Source of the DNA: Mycobacteriales bacterium
GTDB lineage: Bacteria; Actinomycetota; Actinomycetes; DATLTS01
Assembly: GCA_035533475.1 (NCBI GenBank)
Contig: DATLTS010000053.1
Coordinates: forward strand, 1-64,000
DNA length: 64,000 nt
Reading direction: 5' to 3'
Numbering within the stretch: the stretch's first letter is position 1; each line of letters opens with the position of its first letter. The position numbers were made by a program, and so were the translations under genes. The notes under the pieces are model-generated. The model worked only from the letters and a program-made list of their open reading frames with translations. It ran no database searches and had not been told where the DNA came from. Shown here piece by piece: positions 28,412 to 39,100 of this stretch.

Positions 28412-29598
28412 CGCTGCTCCCCCCAGACGAGGAACACCGGGTTGGTCCCGGACAGCCGAGTCCCCACCGTGCCCAGCGGGGCGAGCCGGTCGGCGTGCAG
28501 CAGGCAGCCGCCGGTCCGGTAGCCGGCGCCGGTCAGCAGGTCGGTGGCCGGCGACACCCGTTCGAGCGTCGCGAGGGCGACCACGATCCGGGCGGGTCGA
28601 CGGGCCGCGACCGCGGCCACGACGTCCGGTCCGCCGCCGCCGACGAAAACGGCGTCCGGGTCCGCCAACCGCTGGAGCACGCCCGGGGCAGAATCCTGCA
28701 CGACGTCGATCTCGACCCGGTGGTGGGCTGCGTTCGCGCGGGCCAGGTCGCAGGCCCGCGGATCACGGTCGACCGCGATGACCGCGGCGCCGAAGCGGGC
28801 GCACTCGATACCCAACGAGGCGCTGCCGGCGCCGAGGTCCCAGACGAGATCGCCGACGCCGGGGCCGAGATGCGCGAGGGCGAGGGCCCGCACCTCGGCC
28901 TTGGTCACCATCGAGTCCCGGTGGTCGAACTCGGCGTCGTCCAACGCCCACCGGGCCGGGCTGTGCCGGGGCGGATGCACCCAGCCCATTCCGCCCGGCG
29001 CATCGGCGGGGGCGAGGCAGAGCACGAGGTTCGGGTCCCGCCAGGACCCGGCAGCCGCCTGCTCCGGGGTGCACTCGGCCAGCCGCTCGTCGGGACACCC
29101 GAGGTTCTCGGCGACGACCAGCCGGCGGACCCGCCCGGTCAACGCGGCGCCCAGCTCGGCCGGGCCGACGCCGGGGCCGGTGAAGACCGCGACCTTGCGA
29201 TGGGCCCGGCAGACATTCACGGCCCGCCGGAGCTCCCGCCCATGGGCGCTGACGACCACGGCGTCGTCCCACGGCAGGCCGATCCGGGCGAAGGCGAGAG
29301 TGACCGACGAGCGGGCCGGATAGACCTCGACATCGAGGCCCGCGGCGCGCAGCAGCCGCACGACGCCGAAGAAACCGGGGTCGCCGGAGGCGAGGACGAC
29401 GGCGTCGCCGTCAGCGGCGGCCAGCTCGGCCGCCACGGCGGCGACGTCGCCCAGGACGATCCGCCTGGCGGCGGCGGGCACCGGTGTCGCGGCCAGGTGG
29501 CGGGCGGCGCCAGCGACCACGGCCGCGCGGGTCACCCGGTCGAGCGCCTCGGGCGCCAACGGCGAGCCGTCGATCCCGATGACGGTGAGGCGTTTCAC
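28408..29598 (-). CDS. cobL: Precorrin-6Y C5,15-methyltransferase (decarboxylating), CbiE-CbiT type
   Basis: 396 residues from the GTG at 29598, which overlaps cbiD by GTGA. Residues 1-200 form a CbiE tetrapyrrole methylase (LTVIGIDGSP, LASGDPGFFGV, SSVTLAFARIGLPWDD). Residues 215-396 form a CbiT Rossmann methyltransferase (MVTKAEVRALALAHLG, VWDLGAGSASLGIECAR, VFVGGGGP). The two halves methylate C5 and C15 and decarboxylate the C12 acetate. Confidence 0.92.
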   Translation of the reverse strand: MKRLTVIGIDGSPLAPEALDRVTRAAVVAGAARHLAATPVPAAARRIVLGDVAAVAAELAAADGDAVVLASGDPGFFGVVRLLRAAGLDVEVYPARSSVTLAFARIGLPWDDAVVVSAHGRELRRAVNVCRAHRKVAVFTGPGVGPAELGAALTGRVRRLVVAENLGCPDERLAECTPEQAAAGSWRDPNLVLCLAPADAPGGMGWVHPPRHSPARWALDDAEFDHRDSMVTKAEVRALALAHLGPGVGDLVWDLGAGSASLGIECARFGAAVIAVDRDPRACDLARANAAHHRVEIDVVQDSAPGVLQRLADPDAVFVGGGGPDVVAAVAARRPARIVVALATLERVSPATDLLTGAGYRTGGCLLHADRLAPLGTVGTRLSGTNPVFLVWGEQR

Positions 29599-30734
29599 GG
29601 CTGCCACCGCCCGGAGGAGGCGACGAGCCGCCGGCCGTCGGGGTCGACCATGGCGACGTCGACCGACAGCTTCCCGTCCGCGAACCGGTTCAGGTTGTCT
29701 GCGACCCGCCGGCACAGCAGGTCTCCGGCCGGCCGGAGCAGTCCGGCGGCCTCCCACATCTCGTAGGCGTGACGGGCGGTGTTGGCCGCGGACACCTCGG
29801 CCACGCAGTCGCCATCACCGCCGGCGTCGGCGGTGATGGCCGCCAGCAGGCCCGGGTCGACCTTCGAGCGGGTGTAGTGGGTCATCAGCACGCCGGCGGC
29901 GAGCTTGGTGAGCTTGCCGACCATGCCGACGAAGACGGCTTCGGACAGGCCGCGGGCCCGCGCCTCGCGCAGCGCCGAGCCGGTGAAGTCGCCGACCTCG
30001 ACGAAGCAGACCTCGGGCAGATCCGGGAGCAGCCGCATCGCGGCCTGCTCGGTGCGCCCGCCGGTGGACAGCACCAGCGTGCGTTCGCCCTGCGCGGCCA
30101 TGACCGCGATGGCTTGGACGACCGACGAGCGCCAGGATTCGGTGGAGAACGGCCGCACGATCCCGGTGGTGCCCAGGATCGAGATGCCGCCCAGGATCCC
30201 CAACCGCGCGTTGGTGGTCTTGCGCGCCATCCGCTCCCCATCCGGGACGCTGATGACAACGCCTACGCCGACCGTGGTGAGGTCGACGACCTCGCCGACC
30301 GCGGTGCGGATCTGCTGGCGGGGCACCGGGTTGATCGCCGGGCCGCCGACGTCGAGACCGAGTCCCGGCTTGGTGACGACGCCGACACCGACCCCGCCGT
30401 CGAGTTCCAGGCCGGGATGCTCGGCCCAGCGCACCGTGGCCGTCAGCCGGGCGCCATGGGTGACGTCGGGATCGTCCCCGGCGTCCTTGACGACTACCGC
30501 GCTGGCCGCCCCCGCGCGGACGGCGTAGGAGTCGACGGGCAGCACGACCCGATCGCCGGTCGGCAGCGGGGTGTCGACGGTCGGCGGGGTGGTGCCGGTG
30601 GAAAGGGCGGTGCAGGCGGCCTTGGCGGCGGCGGCGGCGCAGGTGCCGGTGGTCCACCCGGTGCGCAGTGCAACGGTGCGGACGCGGGCGGTGCGGGGCA
30701 GCTCCGGTTCGCGCAGCTCCGGGGGTTCGCTCAC
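29595..30734 (-). CDS. cbiD: Cobalt-precorrin-5B C1-methyltransferase CbiD
   Basis: 379 residues from the GTG at 30734, which overlaps the cobM stop. The N-terminal LRTGWTTGTCAAAAAKAA, ISILGTTGIVRPFS (about 205) and FVGMVGKLTKLAAGVLMTHY (about 280) identify CbiD. It methylates C1 with SAM in the anaerobic (early-cobalt) route and replaces CobF. Its presence, with no CobF seen, argues that the ring is built with cobalt already bound. Confidence 0.94.
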   Translation of the reverse strand: MSEPPELREPELPRTARVRTVALRTGWTTGTCAAAAAKAACTALSTGTTPPTVDTPLPTGDRVVLPVDSYAVRAGAASAVVVKDAGDDPDVTHGARLTATVRWAEHPGLELDGGVGVGVVTKPGLGLDVGGPAINPVPRQQIRTAVGEVVDLTTVGVGVVISVPDGERMARKTTNARLGILGGISILGTTGIVRPFSTESWRSSVVQAIAVMAAQGERTLVLSTGGRTEQAAMRLLPDLPEVCFVEVGDFTGSALREARARGLSEAVFVGMVGKLTKLAAGVLMTHYTRSKVDPGLLAAITADAGGDGDCVAEVSAANTARHAYEMWEAAGLLRPAGDLLCRRVADNLNRFADGKLSVDVAMVDPDGRRLVASSGRWQP

Positions 30735-31534
30735 GGCTCCCCCGCCCGAAGCGTGCGGCGGGCGCCGCGGTCGGCCTTCCGGTAGCCGTGGAAGTGACCC
30801 GGGTGGTAGAGGTGTGACCGGGTGCCTCCAGCCGCCAGTGCCGGCCCGACGAGCACCAGGGTGTGCTTCCACAGCCGGTGCGCCTTGACCGTGACTTGCA
30901 GCTCGTCGAGCCGGCATCGGGTGACGAGCTCCTCGGGCCAGCTGACCCGGTAGGCGACCACGCACGGGGTGTCCGGCGGGTAGCCACCGGCCAGCAACTC
31001 GTCCTGGAGCTGGCCGGACCGGGCCGCGGAGAGGAACAGTGCCATCGTCGTCCCGTGCCGGGCGAACTCAGCGACCGACTCCCGGGCCGGCATGGGGGTC
31101 TTGCCACCTTCGAGCCGGGTGAGCACGACCGACTGGGCGACCTCGGGGATGGTCAGCTCGCGGCGGACCGCCGCGGCGGCCGCGGTGAAGCTGGAGACGC
31201 CTGGGACGACGTCTACCGCCAAGCCGAGGGCGGTGCAGTGGTCGAGCTGCTCTTGCACCGCGCCCCACAGCGCGGGGTCGCCAGAGTGGATGCGGGCGAC
31301 GGTGAGCCCGTCGCGGGCGGCCCGGTCGTAGACAGCCAGGACCGCTTCGAGGGGCAGCGCGGCGGAGTCGACGATCTGCGCGGCGGGGCAGGCGTGCGTG
31401 AGCACGCCGGGGTGAACCAGGCTCGATGCCCAGATCACCACCTGCGCCTCCGCGATGACCCGCGCGCCGCGCAGGGTGAGCAGGTCGGGCGCGCCCGGGC
31501 CGGCGCCGACGAAAGTTACCCGGCCGGACGTCAC
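30731..31534 (-). CDS. cobM: Precorrin-4 C11-methyltransferase
   Basis: 267 residues, single tetrapyrrole methylase domain: VTFVGAGPGAPDLLTLRG at the start, SGDPALWGAVQEQ (about 85), VVPGVSSFTAAAAA (about 108), and GGKTPMPARE. Transfers a methyl from SAM to C11 of (cobalt-)precorrin-4. GTGA overlap with cobI. About 20 extra residues at the C-terminus (HGYRKADRGARRTL) lie outside the family fold. Confidence 0.93.
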   Translation of the reverse strand: MTSGRVTFVGAGPGAPDLLTLRGARVIAEAQVVIWASSLVHPGVLTHACPAAQIVDSAALPLEAVLAVYDRAARDGLTVARIHSGDPALWGAVQEQLDHCTALGLAVDVVPGVSSFTAAAAAVRRELTIPEVAQSVVLTRLEGGKTPMPARESVAEFARHGTTMALFLSAARSGQLQDELLAGGYPPDTPCVVAYRVSWPEELVTRCRLDELQVTVKAHRLWKHTLVLVGPALAAGGTRSHLYHPGHFHGYRKADRGARRTLRAGEP

Positions 31535-32253
31535 AGCCGCCCACCGCGGGAAGTGCGGGCCGGTGGCACGATGACCGTCGACAGGTAGGGAGCGGGGCCG
31601 GCACCGAGCAGGTCCCGGGCCGGCCGGATGTCCTCGTCGATCAAGCCGAGGGCGGCGCCGTAGACGGCGCCGTCGAGGCGTCCGGCGGCCTCGATGGCGG
31701 TGAGCACGTCGGCGAGCACCCGGCCGCCTTTGTAGGCGACGATGGCGTCGTGCCGACCGAGTGCGTCCCGGAACTCCTCGATGCCTGCGGTCAGTGGCAG
31801 TAGCAGCAGACTCTCGCTGCCTTCGACGAGAACGGTGCCGCTGCGGGCCGCGAGGTCCTGCATGGCGGTGATGCCGGGCACGGTGGTGACCTCGACGTCG
31901 GGGACCAACTCGCGCACGGTCCGCGCGAGATAGCTAAAGGTGGAGTAGACAGCCGGGTCGCCGATGGTGGCGAACGCGACCGTGCCGCTCTCGCGCAGTG
32001 CCCCGGCCACCGCGGCGCCGGCGGCGTCCCACGCGGCTTCGCGGGGAGCCACGTCGTTCAAGGCGAATGTGAGCCTTTCGACGGGCCGGTCGAGGTGCGC
32101 GCGCACGGTACGTTCGGCGCGTCCGAGCTCTCCGGTGTCGGCCACCGGAACGAACACCACGTCGGCCTCGCGCAGTACGCGCAGCGCTTTGACGGTCAGC
32201 AGGTCGGGGTCGCCGGGCCCGACGCCGACGCCGACCAGGCGGCTGCCGTTCAT
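31531..32253 (-). CDS. cobI: Precorrin-2 C20-methyltransferase
   Basis: 240 residues from the ATG at 32253, which overlaps the cobB stop by ATGA. Tetrapyrrole methylase signatures are LVGVGVGPGDPDLLTVKALR, ATIGDPAVYSTFSYLA (about 95), and TTVPGITAMQDLAA (about 118). It methylates C20 of precorrin-2 or its cobalt form, committing the tetrapyrrole to corrin synthesis. Confidence 0.93.
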   Translation of the reverse strand: MNGSRLVGVGVGPGDPDLLTVKALRVLREADVVFVPVADTGELGRAERTVRAHLDRPVERLTFALNDVAPREAAWDAAGAAVAGALRESGTVAFATIGDPAVYSTFSYLARTVRELVPDVEVTTVPGITAMQDLAARSGTVLVEGSESLLLLPLTAGIEEFRDALGRHDAIVAYKGGRVLADVLTAIEAAGRLDGAVYGAALGLIDEDIRPARDLLGAGPAPYLSTVIVPPARTSRGGRL

Positions 32254-33566
32254 GCGGCGCCCACCAGCGCCGCGGCCAGCCGCGGGGAGCCGGCCGGATG
32301 CACGTGGAGGTAGGAGGCGACGACGCCGGAGTCCCGGAACCCCTCTGCGCGGCCATCGGCCAGCCGCCAGGCCGGGCGGGGACCGGCCGGCGGATCGCAG
32401 GCGGTGCGGTGGAACTCGTGGCCGCGCACGACGACGCCGTCGGGGCCGGTGACCTCCCGGTAGCCGATGGTGAGCCGGTCGGTCATCCGGGCCCGAGCCG
32501 ACAGGACACCGCACATGGGGTGACCGTCGAGCTCGCGGGTGAGGTACAGCAGCCCGGCGCACTCCGCGTGGACCCGGCCGCCCGACGCGGCCAGTGCGGC
32601 GACCGCGGCGCGCAGCCCGGCATTGGCGGTGAGGTCGGCGGCATGCACTTCGGGGAAGCCGCCGCCGAGGACGAGAGCGCGGGTCCGCTCGGGCAGTGCC
32701 TCGTCACGCAGGGGGTCGACGGTAACGACGTCCGCGCCGGCTGCGGTCAGCAGCTCGCTGGTTTCGGTGTAGGAGAAGGTGAAGGCAGCGCCACCGGCGA
32801 CGGCGACGACCGGCCGCCCCACTGTGGGTTTGCCCACGGCGTCGTGCGGCGACCAGGGGGTGGCGGCCAGTGGCGGCGCGAGGCGGGCGACGGTGAGGAC
32901 CGCTTCGAGGTCGACGGCGGCGGCGACGGCGGCGGCGAGGCGGTGCACGGTGGCCTGGGTCTCGCGCATCCGCTCCGGGGCCGGGACCAGGCCCAGGTGC
33001 CGCGACGGGGTGCTCAGCGCGGGATCCCGGTGCAGCGCACCGAGGACCGGCACGCCGGAGCCGGCGAGCGCCTCGCGGAGCAGCTGTTCGTGGCGCGGCG
33101 ATGCCACCCGGTTGAGGATGACTCCGGCGATGCGCACCCGGAGGTCGAAGGTGGTGAACCCGTGCACGAGTGCCGCCACGGACCGAGACTGTGCCGAGGC
33201 GTCGACCACCATGACGACGGGGGCGTCGAGGAGCCGGGCGAGGTGCGCGGTGGACGCTTCGTCGGTGGCGCCGCGGCCGTCGAACAGGCCCATCACGCCC
33301 TCGACGACGGCGATGTCGGCGCCGCGGGCGCCATGCAGGAACAGCGGGCCGATCAGCGCCTCGCCGACGAGGAACGGATCGAGATTGCGGCCGGGTCGGC
33401 CGGTTGCGACCGCATGATGGCTCGGGTCGATGTAGTCCGGACCGACCTTGTGGCCGGACACCCGCAGGCCGCGCGCGGTCAGGGCGGCCATCAGGCCCGT
33501 GGCCACGGTGGTCTTGCCGGCTCCGGAGGAGGCCGCGGCGACGACCAGGCGGGGCAGGCTCACCAT
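32250..33566 (-). CDS. cobB: Cobyrinate / hydrogenobyrinate a,c-diamide synthase
   Basis: 438 residues from the ATG at 33566 (GTG 33563 would give the standard 4-nt overlap). Residues 1-190 are the ATP-binding part (VVAAASSGAGKTTVATGLM, HKVGPDYIDPSHH, EGVMGLFDGRG). Residues 250-438 are the triad glutamine amidotransferase with the nucleophilic Cys in GRVHAECAGLLYL. Amidates the a and c acetates. The substrate, with or without cobalt, cannot be decided by sequence. Confidence 0.93.
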   Translation of the reverse strand: MVSLPRLVVAAASSGAGKTTVATGLMAALTARGLRVSGHKVGPDYIDPSHHAVATGRPGRNLDPFLVGEALIGPLFLHGARGADIAVVEGVMGLFDGRGATDEASTAHLARLLDAPVVMVVDASAQSRSVAALVHGFTTFDLRVRIAGVILNRVASPRHEQLLREALAGSGVPVLGALHRDPALSTPSRHLGLVPAPERMRETQATVHRLAAAVAAAVDLEAVLTVARLAPPLAATPWSPHDAVGKPTVGRPVVAVAGGAAFTFSYTETSELLTAAGADVVTVDPLRDEALPERTRALVLGGGFPEVHAADLTANAGLRAAVAALAASGGRVHAECAGLLYLTRELDGHPMCGVLSARARMTDRLTIGYREVTGPDGVVVRGHEFHRTACDPPAGPRPAWRLADGRAEGFRDSGVVASYLHVHPAGSPRLAAALVGAA

Positions 33567-34156
33567 TCGATGCCCCGCTGACCTTTCTGGCCATTGTCCA
33601 TCGGGTGTTTGATTTTGGTCATCTCGGTGACCAGGTCGGCGGCCGCGATCAGTGCCGGGGCGGCATCGCGACCGGTGATGACGACATGTTGGGTGCCGGG
33701 ACGAGCGCCGAGGACGTCGACGACCTCGTCGACGTCGACCACACCCCACTTCATCGGGTAGGTGAACTCGTCGAGAACGTAGAGTTGGTAGGTCTCGGCG
33801 GCGAGGTCTCGCTTGACCTGCGCCCAGCCTTCACGGGCCGCGTCCTCGGAGGAGGAGATGTCGCGCTGCACCCACGACCAGCCTTCACCCATCTTGTGCC
33901 AGCTGACCGGGGCACCTTCGCCGCTGGCCCCCAACACCCGCAGGGCGTGTTCTTCGCCGACCCGCCATTTGGCGGATTTGACGAACTGGAACACCCCGAT
34001 CGGCCAGCCCTGGTTCCACGCCCGCAACGCGAGTCCGAAGGCCGCGGTGGACTTGCCTTTGCCGGTTCCGGTGTGCACCACCAGCAACGGTCGGTTGCGC
34101 CGCTCCCGGGTGGTGAGTCCGTCCTCGGGGACCGTCTCGGGTTGGCCCTGGGGCAT
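33560..34156 (-). CDS. cobO: Cob(I)yrinic acid a,c-diamide adenosyltransferase
   Basis: 198 residues, CobA/CobO/BtuR family. The reversed-type P-loop VVHTGTGKGKSTAAFGLALR (about 26) is clear, with VLDEFTYPMKWGVVD (about 126) and VVITGRDAAP. Adenosylates the corrinoid cobalt(I) using ATP. Start ATG overlaps the chelatase stop (TGATG). Confidence 0.94.
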   Translation of the reverse strand: MPQGQPETVPEDGLTTRERRNRPLLVVHTGTGKGKSTAAFGLALRAWNQGWPIGVFQFVKSAKWRVGEEHALRVLGASGEGAPVSWHKMGEGWSWVQRDISSSEDAAREGWAQVKRDLAAETYQLYVLDEFTYPMKWGVVDVDEVVDVLGARPGTQHVVITGRDAAPALIAAADLVTEMTKIKHPMDNGQKGQRGIEW

Positions 34157-36108
34157 CAGGCAGCGCTCCTCACGTCGCGGACGAGACCGGCGAGCCGCCC
34201 GGCGGTGAGCCCGTCGAGGCGGAGAGCGACGCCGCCGAGGGCAGCGGCGAGCCGGGGGGCGAGTCCGAGCCGGACCGGCCCGGACTCGCAGTCGACGACG
34301 ACGGTCGCGACGCCGCGCAGCAGCGGCGCGACGCAGACCGGGTCGGCTCCGCTGGTATGCCGGCCGTCGGTGACGACGACGAGCAGGGGACGGCGTCGGG
34401 GGTCACGCAGCTTCTCCACCCGCAACACGTCCGCCGAGCGGAGCAGTCCGGCGGAGAGCGGCGTGCGGCCGCCGGTCGGCAGCGCGTCGAGCCGGGCCGC
34501 GGCCACCTCGATGCTGGACGTCGGCGCGAGCAGGACGGTGGCAACGGTGCCTCGGAAGCTGACGAGCCCGACCTTGTCCCGCCGCTGGTAGGCGTCGCCC
34601 AGCAGCGAGAGGACCGCCCCCTTGACCGCGCGCATCCGCTGGTGGGCAGCCATCGAGCCGCTGGCGTCGACGCAGAACAGGACCAGGTTGCTCTCCCGAC
34701 CCTCGCAGACCGGTTCGCGCAGGTCGACCGGGCGCACCAGGAGCGGCGTGCCGCGGCGGCCCCGCTGGAGTTGATGGGGCGCGGCGGCCCGCAGGGTGGC
34801 GATCAGGTGCAGTCGGGCCAGGCGGCCCTCCGGCGGGCGCGCCGCCACGGTGCGGCCGGCTTCGGTGCGGGCGCGGGAGCGCCGGCCGGCGCCACCCTCG
34901 CCGAGGCCGGGAACTTGCAGCAGCCGGGCGCGGAACGGCGCGGCAGCCGGCACCGGCGCCCGATCCGGGCCGTCGCCGGCCGGTGGCGAGCCGTCGCCGG
35001 CCGGTGGCGGGCCGTCGCCCGCCGGCGCCTCGTGCCCTGTCGTGGGCGGGCTTCCGCCGCCGCCACCGTCGGGTGTGGGCGGCTCGTCCTCCGGCGGCAG
35101 GTCGTCGGCTGCGGCGAGGGCCCGGTCGAGCTGTTCGCCGTCGAGGCCCGGCGCGTCGAAGGGGTCGCGGCGGCGACGGTGAGGCAGCGCGAGTCGGGCG
35201 GCGGTGCGCACATCGTCGGCGCTGACGTGGTCGCGGCCCGACCAGGCGGCGAGTGCCACGGCCGCCCGTGCCGTGACGAGGTCGGCGCGCAGTCCGTCCA
35301 CGTCGAAGGCCGCGCACACCGCGGTGACCTGACGCAACGCGGCGTCGGAGAGGACAACTCTCGCCAGCTGCCGGCGGGCTTGCTCGATGCGGCCGGCGAG
35401 GGCGGTGTCGGCGTCCCGCCACGCGGCGGCGAAGCCGATCGGATCGGCGTCGTGCGCCATCCGCCGGCGGACCACCTCGGCCCGGTCGTTCGGGTCGCGG
35501 GACGCGGTGACGTCGACGGTGAGCCCGAAACGGTCCAGCAGCTGCGGACGCAGTTCCCCCTCTTCCGGGTTCATCGTGCCCACCAGCAGGAACCGGGCGG
35601 CGTGGCGCACCGAGATTCCGTCGCGTTCGACATACGACGTGCCGAGCGCCGCGGCGTCGAGTAGCAGGTCGACGAGATGGTCGTGCAGCAGGTTCACCTC
35701 GTCGACGTAGAGCACGCCGCGGTGGGCGGCGGCCAGCAGACCCGGCTCGAATGCGGCCACCCCCTGGGTGAGCGCGCGTTCGAGGTCGAGGGAACCGACC
35801 ACCCGGTCCTCGCTCGCGCCGACGGGCAGCTCGACGAGTCGGGCCGGCCTGGTCGAGGCCGCGACGTCGTCCGGGTGCGGCCCGTCGGGGCAGTCCGGGT
35901 CGGCCCCGGCGGGGTCGCAGGAGAACCGGCAGCCGGCCACGACGGCGACCGGAGGCAGCAGGGTGGTCAGTCCGCGGACCACGGTGGACTTGGCGGTGCC
36001 CTTCTCGCCGCGCAACAGCACCCCGCCGATGTCCGGGGACACAGCGTTGAGCACCAGGGCGAGCTTGAGGTCGTCCATGCCGACAACAGCAGAAAAGGGA
36101 TACGTCAC
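34156..36108 (-). CDS. ChlI-ChlD type AAA+/VWA chelatase subunit, putative cobaltochelatase partner of CobN
   Basis: 650 residues. Residues 1-330 are a MoxR/ChlI AAA+ domain (GEKGTAKST Walker A, VLYVDEVNLL Walker B, VGTMNPEEGELRPQLLDRF sensor). A Pro/Gly/Asp-rich linker (about 345-400) contains short tandem repeats. Residues 460-650 are a VWA domain with an intact MIDAS motif (CVDASGSMAAHQR). Magnesium chelatases use separate I and D subunits; here both are on one chain. Adjacent cobN makes a two-protein cobalt chelatase the likely complex, in place of CobS and CobT (the cobaltochelatase subunit). Confidence 0.88.
   Translation of the reverse strand: MTYPFSAVVGMDDLKLALVLNAVSPDIGGVLLRGEKGTAKSTVVRGLTTLLPPVAVVAGCRFSCDPAGADPDCPDGPHPDDVAASTRPARLVELPVGASEDRVVGSLDLERALTQGVAAFEPGLLAAAHRGVLYVDEVNLLHDHLVDLLLDAAALGTSYVERDGISVRHAARFLLVGTMNPEEGELRPQLLDRFGLTVDVTASRDPNDRAEVVRRRMAHDADPIGFAAAWRDADTALAGRIEQARRQLARVVLSDAALRQVTAVCAAFDVDGLRADLVTARAAVALAAWSGRDHVSADDVRTAARLALPHRRRRDPFDAPGLDGEQLDRALAAADDLPPEDEPPTPDGGGGGSPPTTGHEAPAGDGPPPAGDGSPPAGDGPDRAPVPAAAPFRARLLQVPGLGEGGAGRRSRARTEAGRTVAARPPEGRLARLHLIATLRAAAPHQLQRGRRGTPLLVRPVDLREPVCEGRESNLVLFCVDASGSMAAHQRMRAVKGAVLSLLGDAYQRRDKVGLVSFRGTVATVLLAPTSSIEVAAARLDALPTGGRTPLSAGLLRSADVLRVEKLRDPRRRPLLVVVTDGRHTSGADPVCVAPLLRGVATVVVDCESGPVRLGLAPRLAAALGGVALRLDGLTAGRLAGLVRDVRSAA
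34970..35032. repeat. Three 21-bp tandem repeats in the chelatase linker
   Basis: Units at 34970-34990, 34991-35011 and 35012-35032 (ccgtcgccggccggtggcg plus two bases) encode a PPAGDG-type heptad in the flexible linker between the AAA+ and VWA domains. The first two differ by one base; the third has diverged more. Copy number may vary between strains. Confidence 0.8.
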
Positions 36109-39100
36109 GACGCGCCCTCCAGATCACCTTCGAGCTCGAGGTAGGTGGCGCGCAGATCGGCAAGGGTCTCCGCCCGCGGCTCGGCCCACATGCCCCGGTC
36201 GGCGGCTTCCAGCAGCCGTTCGCTGATCCCGCGTAACGCCCACGGATTGCTCTTGGTCATGAACGCGCGCACCTGCGGGTCGAGGACGTAGGAAGCGGCC
36301 AGCGACTCGTACATCCAGTCATCGACCACACCAGCCGTCGCGTCGTAGCCGAACAGATAGTCGACGGTCGCGGCCATCTCGAAAGCACCCTTGTATCCGT
36401 GCCGTTGCATGGCGGCGATCCACCGCGGGTTGACCACCCGGGAGCGGAACACCCGGTGGGTTTCCTCCGCGAGGCTACGAGTGCGAACCCGGTCCGGCGC
36501 GTGCGAGTCGCCGATGTAGGCCGCCGGGTTCGCGCCGGTGAGATGGCGCACCATCGCCACCATTCCGCCGTGGTACTGGAAGTAGTCGTCGGAGTCGACG
36601 ATGTCGTGTTCGCGGGTGTCCTGGTTCTTCGCCGCGACCTGGATCCGGCGATATGCGGTTTCCATGTCGAGCCGGGCGTCGCGTCCGTCCAATCCGTTGC
36701 CGTAGGCGTAGCCGCCCCACACCGCGTACACCTCGGCGAGGTCGGCGTCGCTCCGCCAGTTGCGGGCGTCGACGAGCGGCAGCAAACCGGCCCCGTACGC
36801 GCCGGGTTTGGAGCCGAAGACGCGGGTGGTGGCCCGCCGCCAGTCGCCGTGGCCGGCCACGTCGGCGAGCACATGGGCGCGGACGAAGTTGGCCTCGGCC
36901 GGCTCGTCGAGGGCGGCTACCCGGCAGATCGCGTCGTCGAGCAGCGCCACGACGTGCGGGAACGCGTCCCGGAAGAATCCGGAGATGCGGACCGTCACGT
37001 CGATCCGCGGCCGTCCGAGCTCCTCGAGCGGCACAGGTTGGAAACCGGTGACCCGCCGGGACTGCTCGTCCCACGTCGGCCGGCAGCCAACCAGCGCGAG
37101 CACCTCCGCGATGTCGTCCCCCTGGGTGCGCATGGCGCTGGTCCCCCACACCGTGAGCCCGACCGAGCGCGGCCAGTCTCCGGTGTCGGCACGATGCCGC
37201 TCCAGCAACGAGTCGGCGAGGGCCTGCCCGGTGTCCCAGGCCAGCCGGCTGGGGATTGCCTTGGGGTCGACCGAGTAGAAGTTGCGCCCGGTCGGCAGCA
37301 CGTTGACCAGGCCGCGGGTGGGCGAGCCGGACGGGCCGGCGGCCACGTACCTGCCGTCCAACGCGCGCAGCAGGTTAGCCAGCTCGTCGGTGGTCCGGGC
37401 CAGACGCGGCACCACCTCGACGGCGGCGAAGCGCAGCGTTGCGGCCACCGCCGGGTCGCCCGGGATCTCGTCGGCGACCCGCGGGTCCCAGCCGGTGTCC
37501 TCCATCCGCTGGACCAGCGCCCGCGCGTGGCCCTCGACCCGGTCGACGTCGCCGCGGGCGGCCTTGCCTTCGGCCAGGCCGAGGGCCTCCCGCAACCCCG
37601 GGAGCGCGCCGTGCGCACCCCCCCAGAGCTGGCGGGCGCGCAGGATCGCGAGCACGAGGTTGACCCGTGCCTCGCCGACAGGTGGCTGACCGAGAACGTG
37701 CAGGCCGTCGCGGATCTGCGCGTCCTTGATCTCGCACAGCCAGCCATCGACGTGCAACAGGAAGTCGTCGAAGGCCTCGTCGCCCGGCCGTTCGTCGACG
37801 TGCAGGTCATGGTGGAGCTGCGCGGCCTGGACGAGCGTCCAGATCTGGGCGCGCACGGCGGGCAGCTTCGCCGGGTCGAGGGCGGCTACGGCGGCATGCT
37901 CGTCGAGCAGCTGCTCGAGCTTGGCGAGGTCTCCGTAGGACTCGGCCCGCGCCATCGGCGGCACGAGGTGGTCGACGATCGTCGCGTGGCCGCGCCGTTT
38001 CGCCTGGGTGCCCTCACCCGGGTCGTTGACGATGAACGGATAGACCAGCGGCAGGTCGCCCAGGGTGGCGTCCGGTGCGCAGGACGAGGACAGGCCCAGG
38101 CCTTTGCCTGGGAGCCACTCAAGGGTGCCGTGTTTGCCGAGGTGCACGATGGCGTGGGCGCCGAAGCTGCGTGCCAGCCACCAGTAGACGGCGAGGTAAT
38201 GGTGACTGGGCGGCAGGTCCGGGTCGTGGTAGATCGCGATCGGGTTCTCACCGAAACCGCGCGGCGGCTGGATGGCGAGCACGACGTTGCCGAATCGCAG
38301 CGCGGCGACGACGATGTCGCCGCCCTCTACGTAGAGGGTGCCGGGCGGTTCCCCCCAGTGCTCCAGGACCCGCCGGGCGAGGGCGGCCGGCAGCGCGGCG
38401 AACCATTCGCGGTAACTCTCCAGTGGGACCCGGGCCGGCGCCGCCGCGAGCTGGTCTGCGGTGAGCCACTCGACGTCATGGCCTCCGGCGGCGATGAGCC
38501 GGTGCACGAGTTCGTCACCGTCCTCGGGGAACCCGTCACCGAGGTCGTAGCCGGCGTCTCGCAACGCGCGCAGGACGACCACCGCCGAGGCTGGGGTGTC
38601 CAGGCCGACCGCATTGCCGACCCGCGCGTGCTTGGTCGGGTAGGAGGAGAGCACCACGGCGAGCCGCTTCTCGGCGTTCGGAACATGGCGCAGCCGGGCA
38701 TGGGCGAGCGCCAGGCCCGCGATCCGGGCGGCCCGTTCGGGGTCGGCGACGTAGACAGGGACGCCGTCGGGGCCGGTTTCCTTGAACGAGAAGGGCACGG
38801 TGATCAGCCGGCCGTCGAATTCCGGGATGGCCACCTGCATCGCCGCGTCGAGCGGGGAGATGCCGGTGGTGCCACCGGACCAGGCGTTGCGTGACGAGGT
38901 GAGGCACAAACCCTGCAGGACCGGAACGTCGAGCGCGGCCAAGGCACCGACGTCCCACGTTTCGTCGGTGTCTCCGGCACCGGCCGCGTGCGCTCCGCCG
39001 GCGGCGAGCACGGTGACCACGAGCGCGTCGAGTTCGGCGAACAGGTCCCACAGTGCGCGGTCGCGGCCCCGCAGCGAGCCGCAGAAGATGGGGACGGCGT

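Noticed and set aside
21425-29766. Very long plus-strand open frames opposite the cobalamin genes (for example 824 and 502 codons)
   Set aside because: They mirror the codon-position GC bias of the minus-strand genes, have no ribosome sites or known domains, and lie entirely antisense to confident genes.
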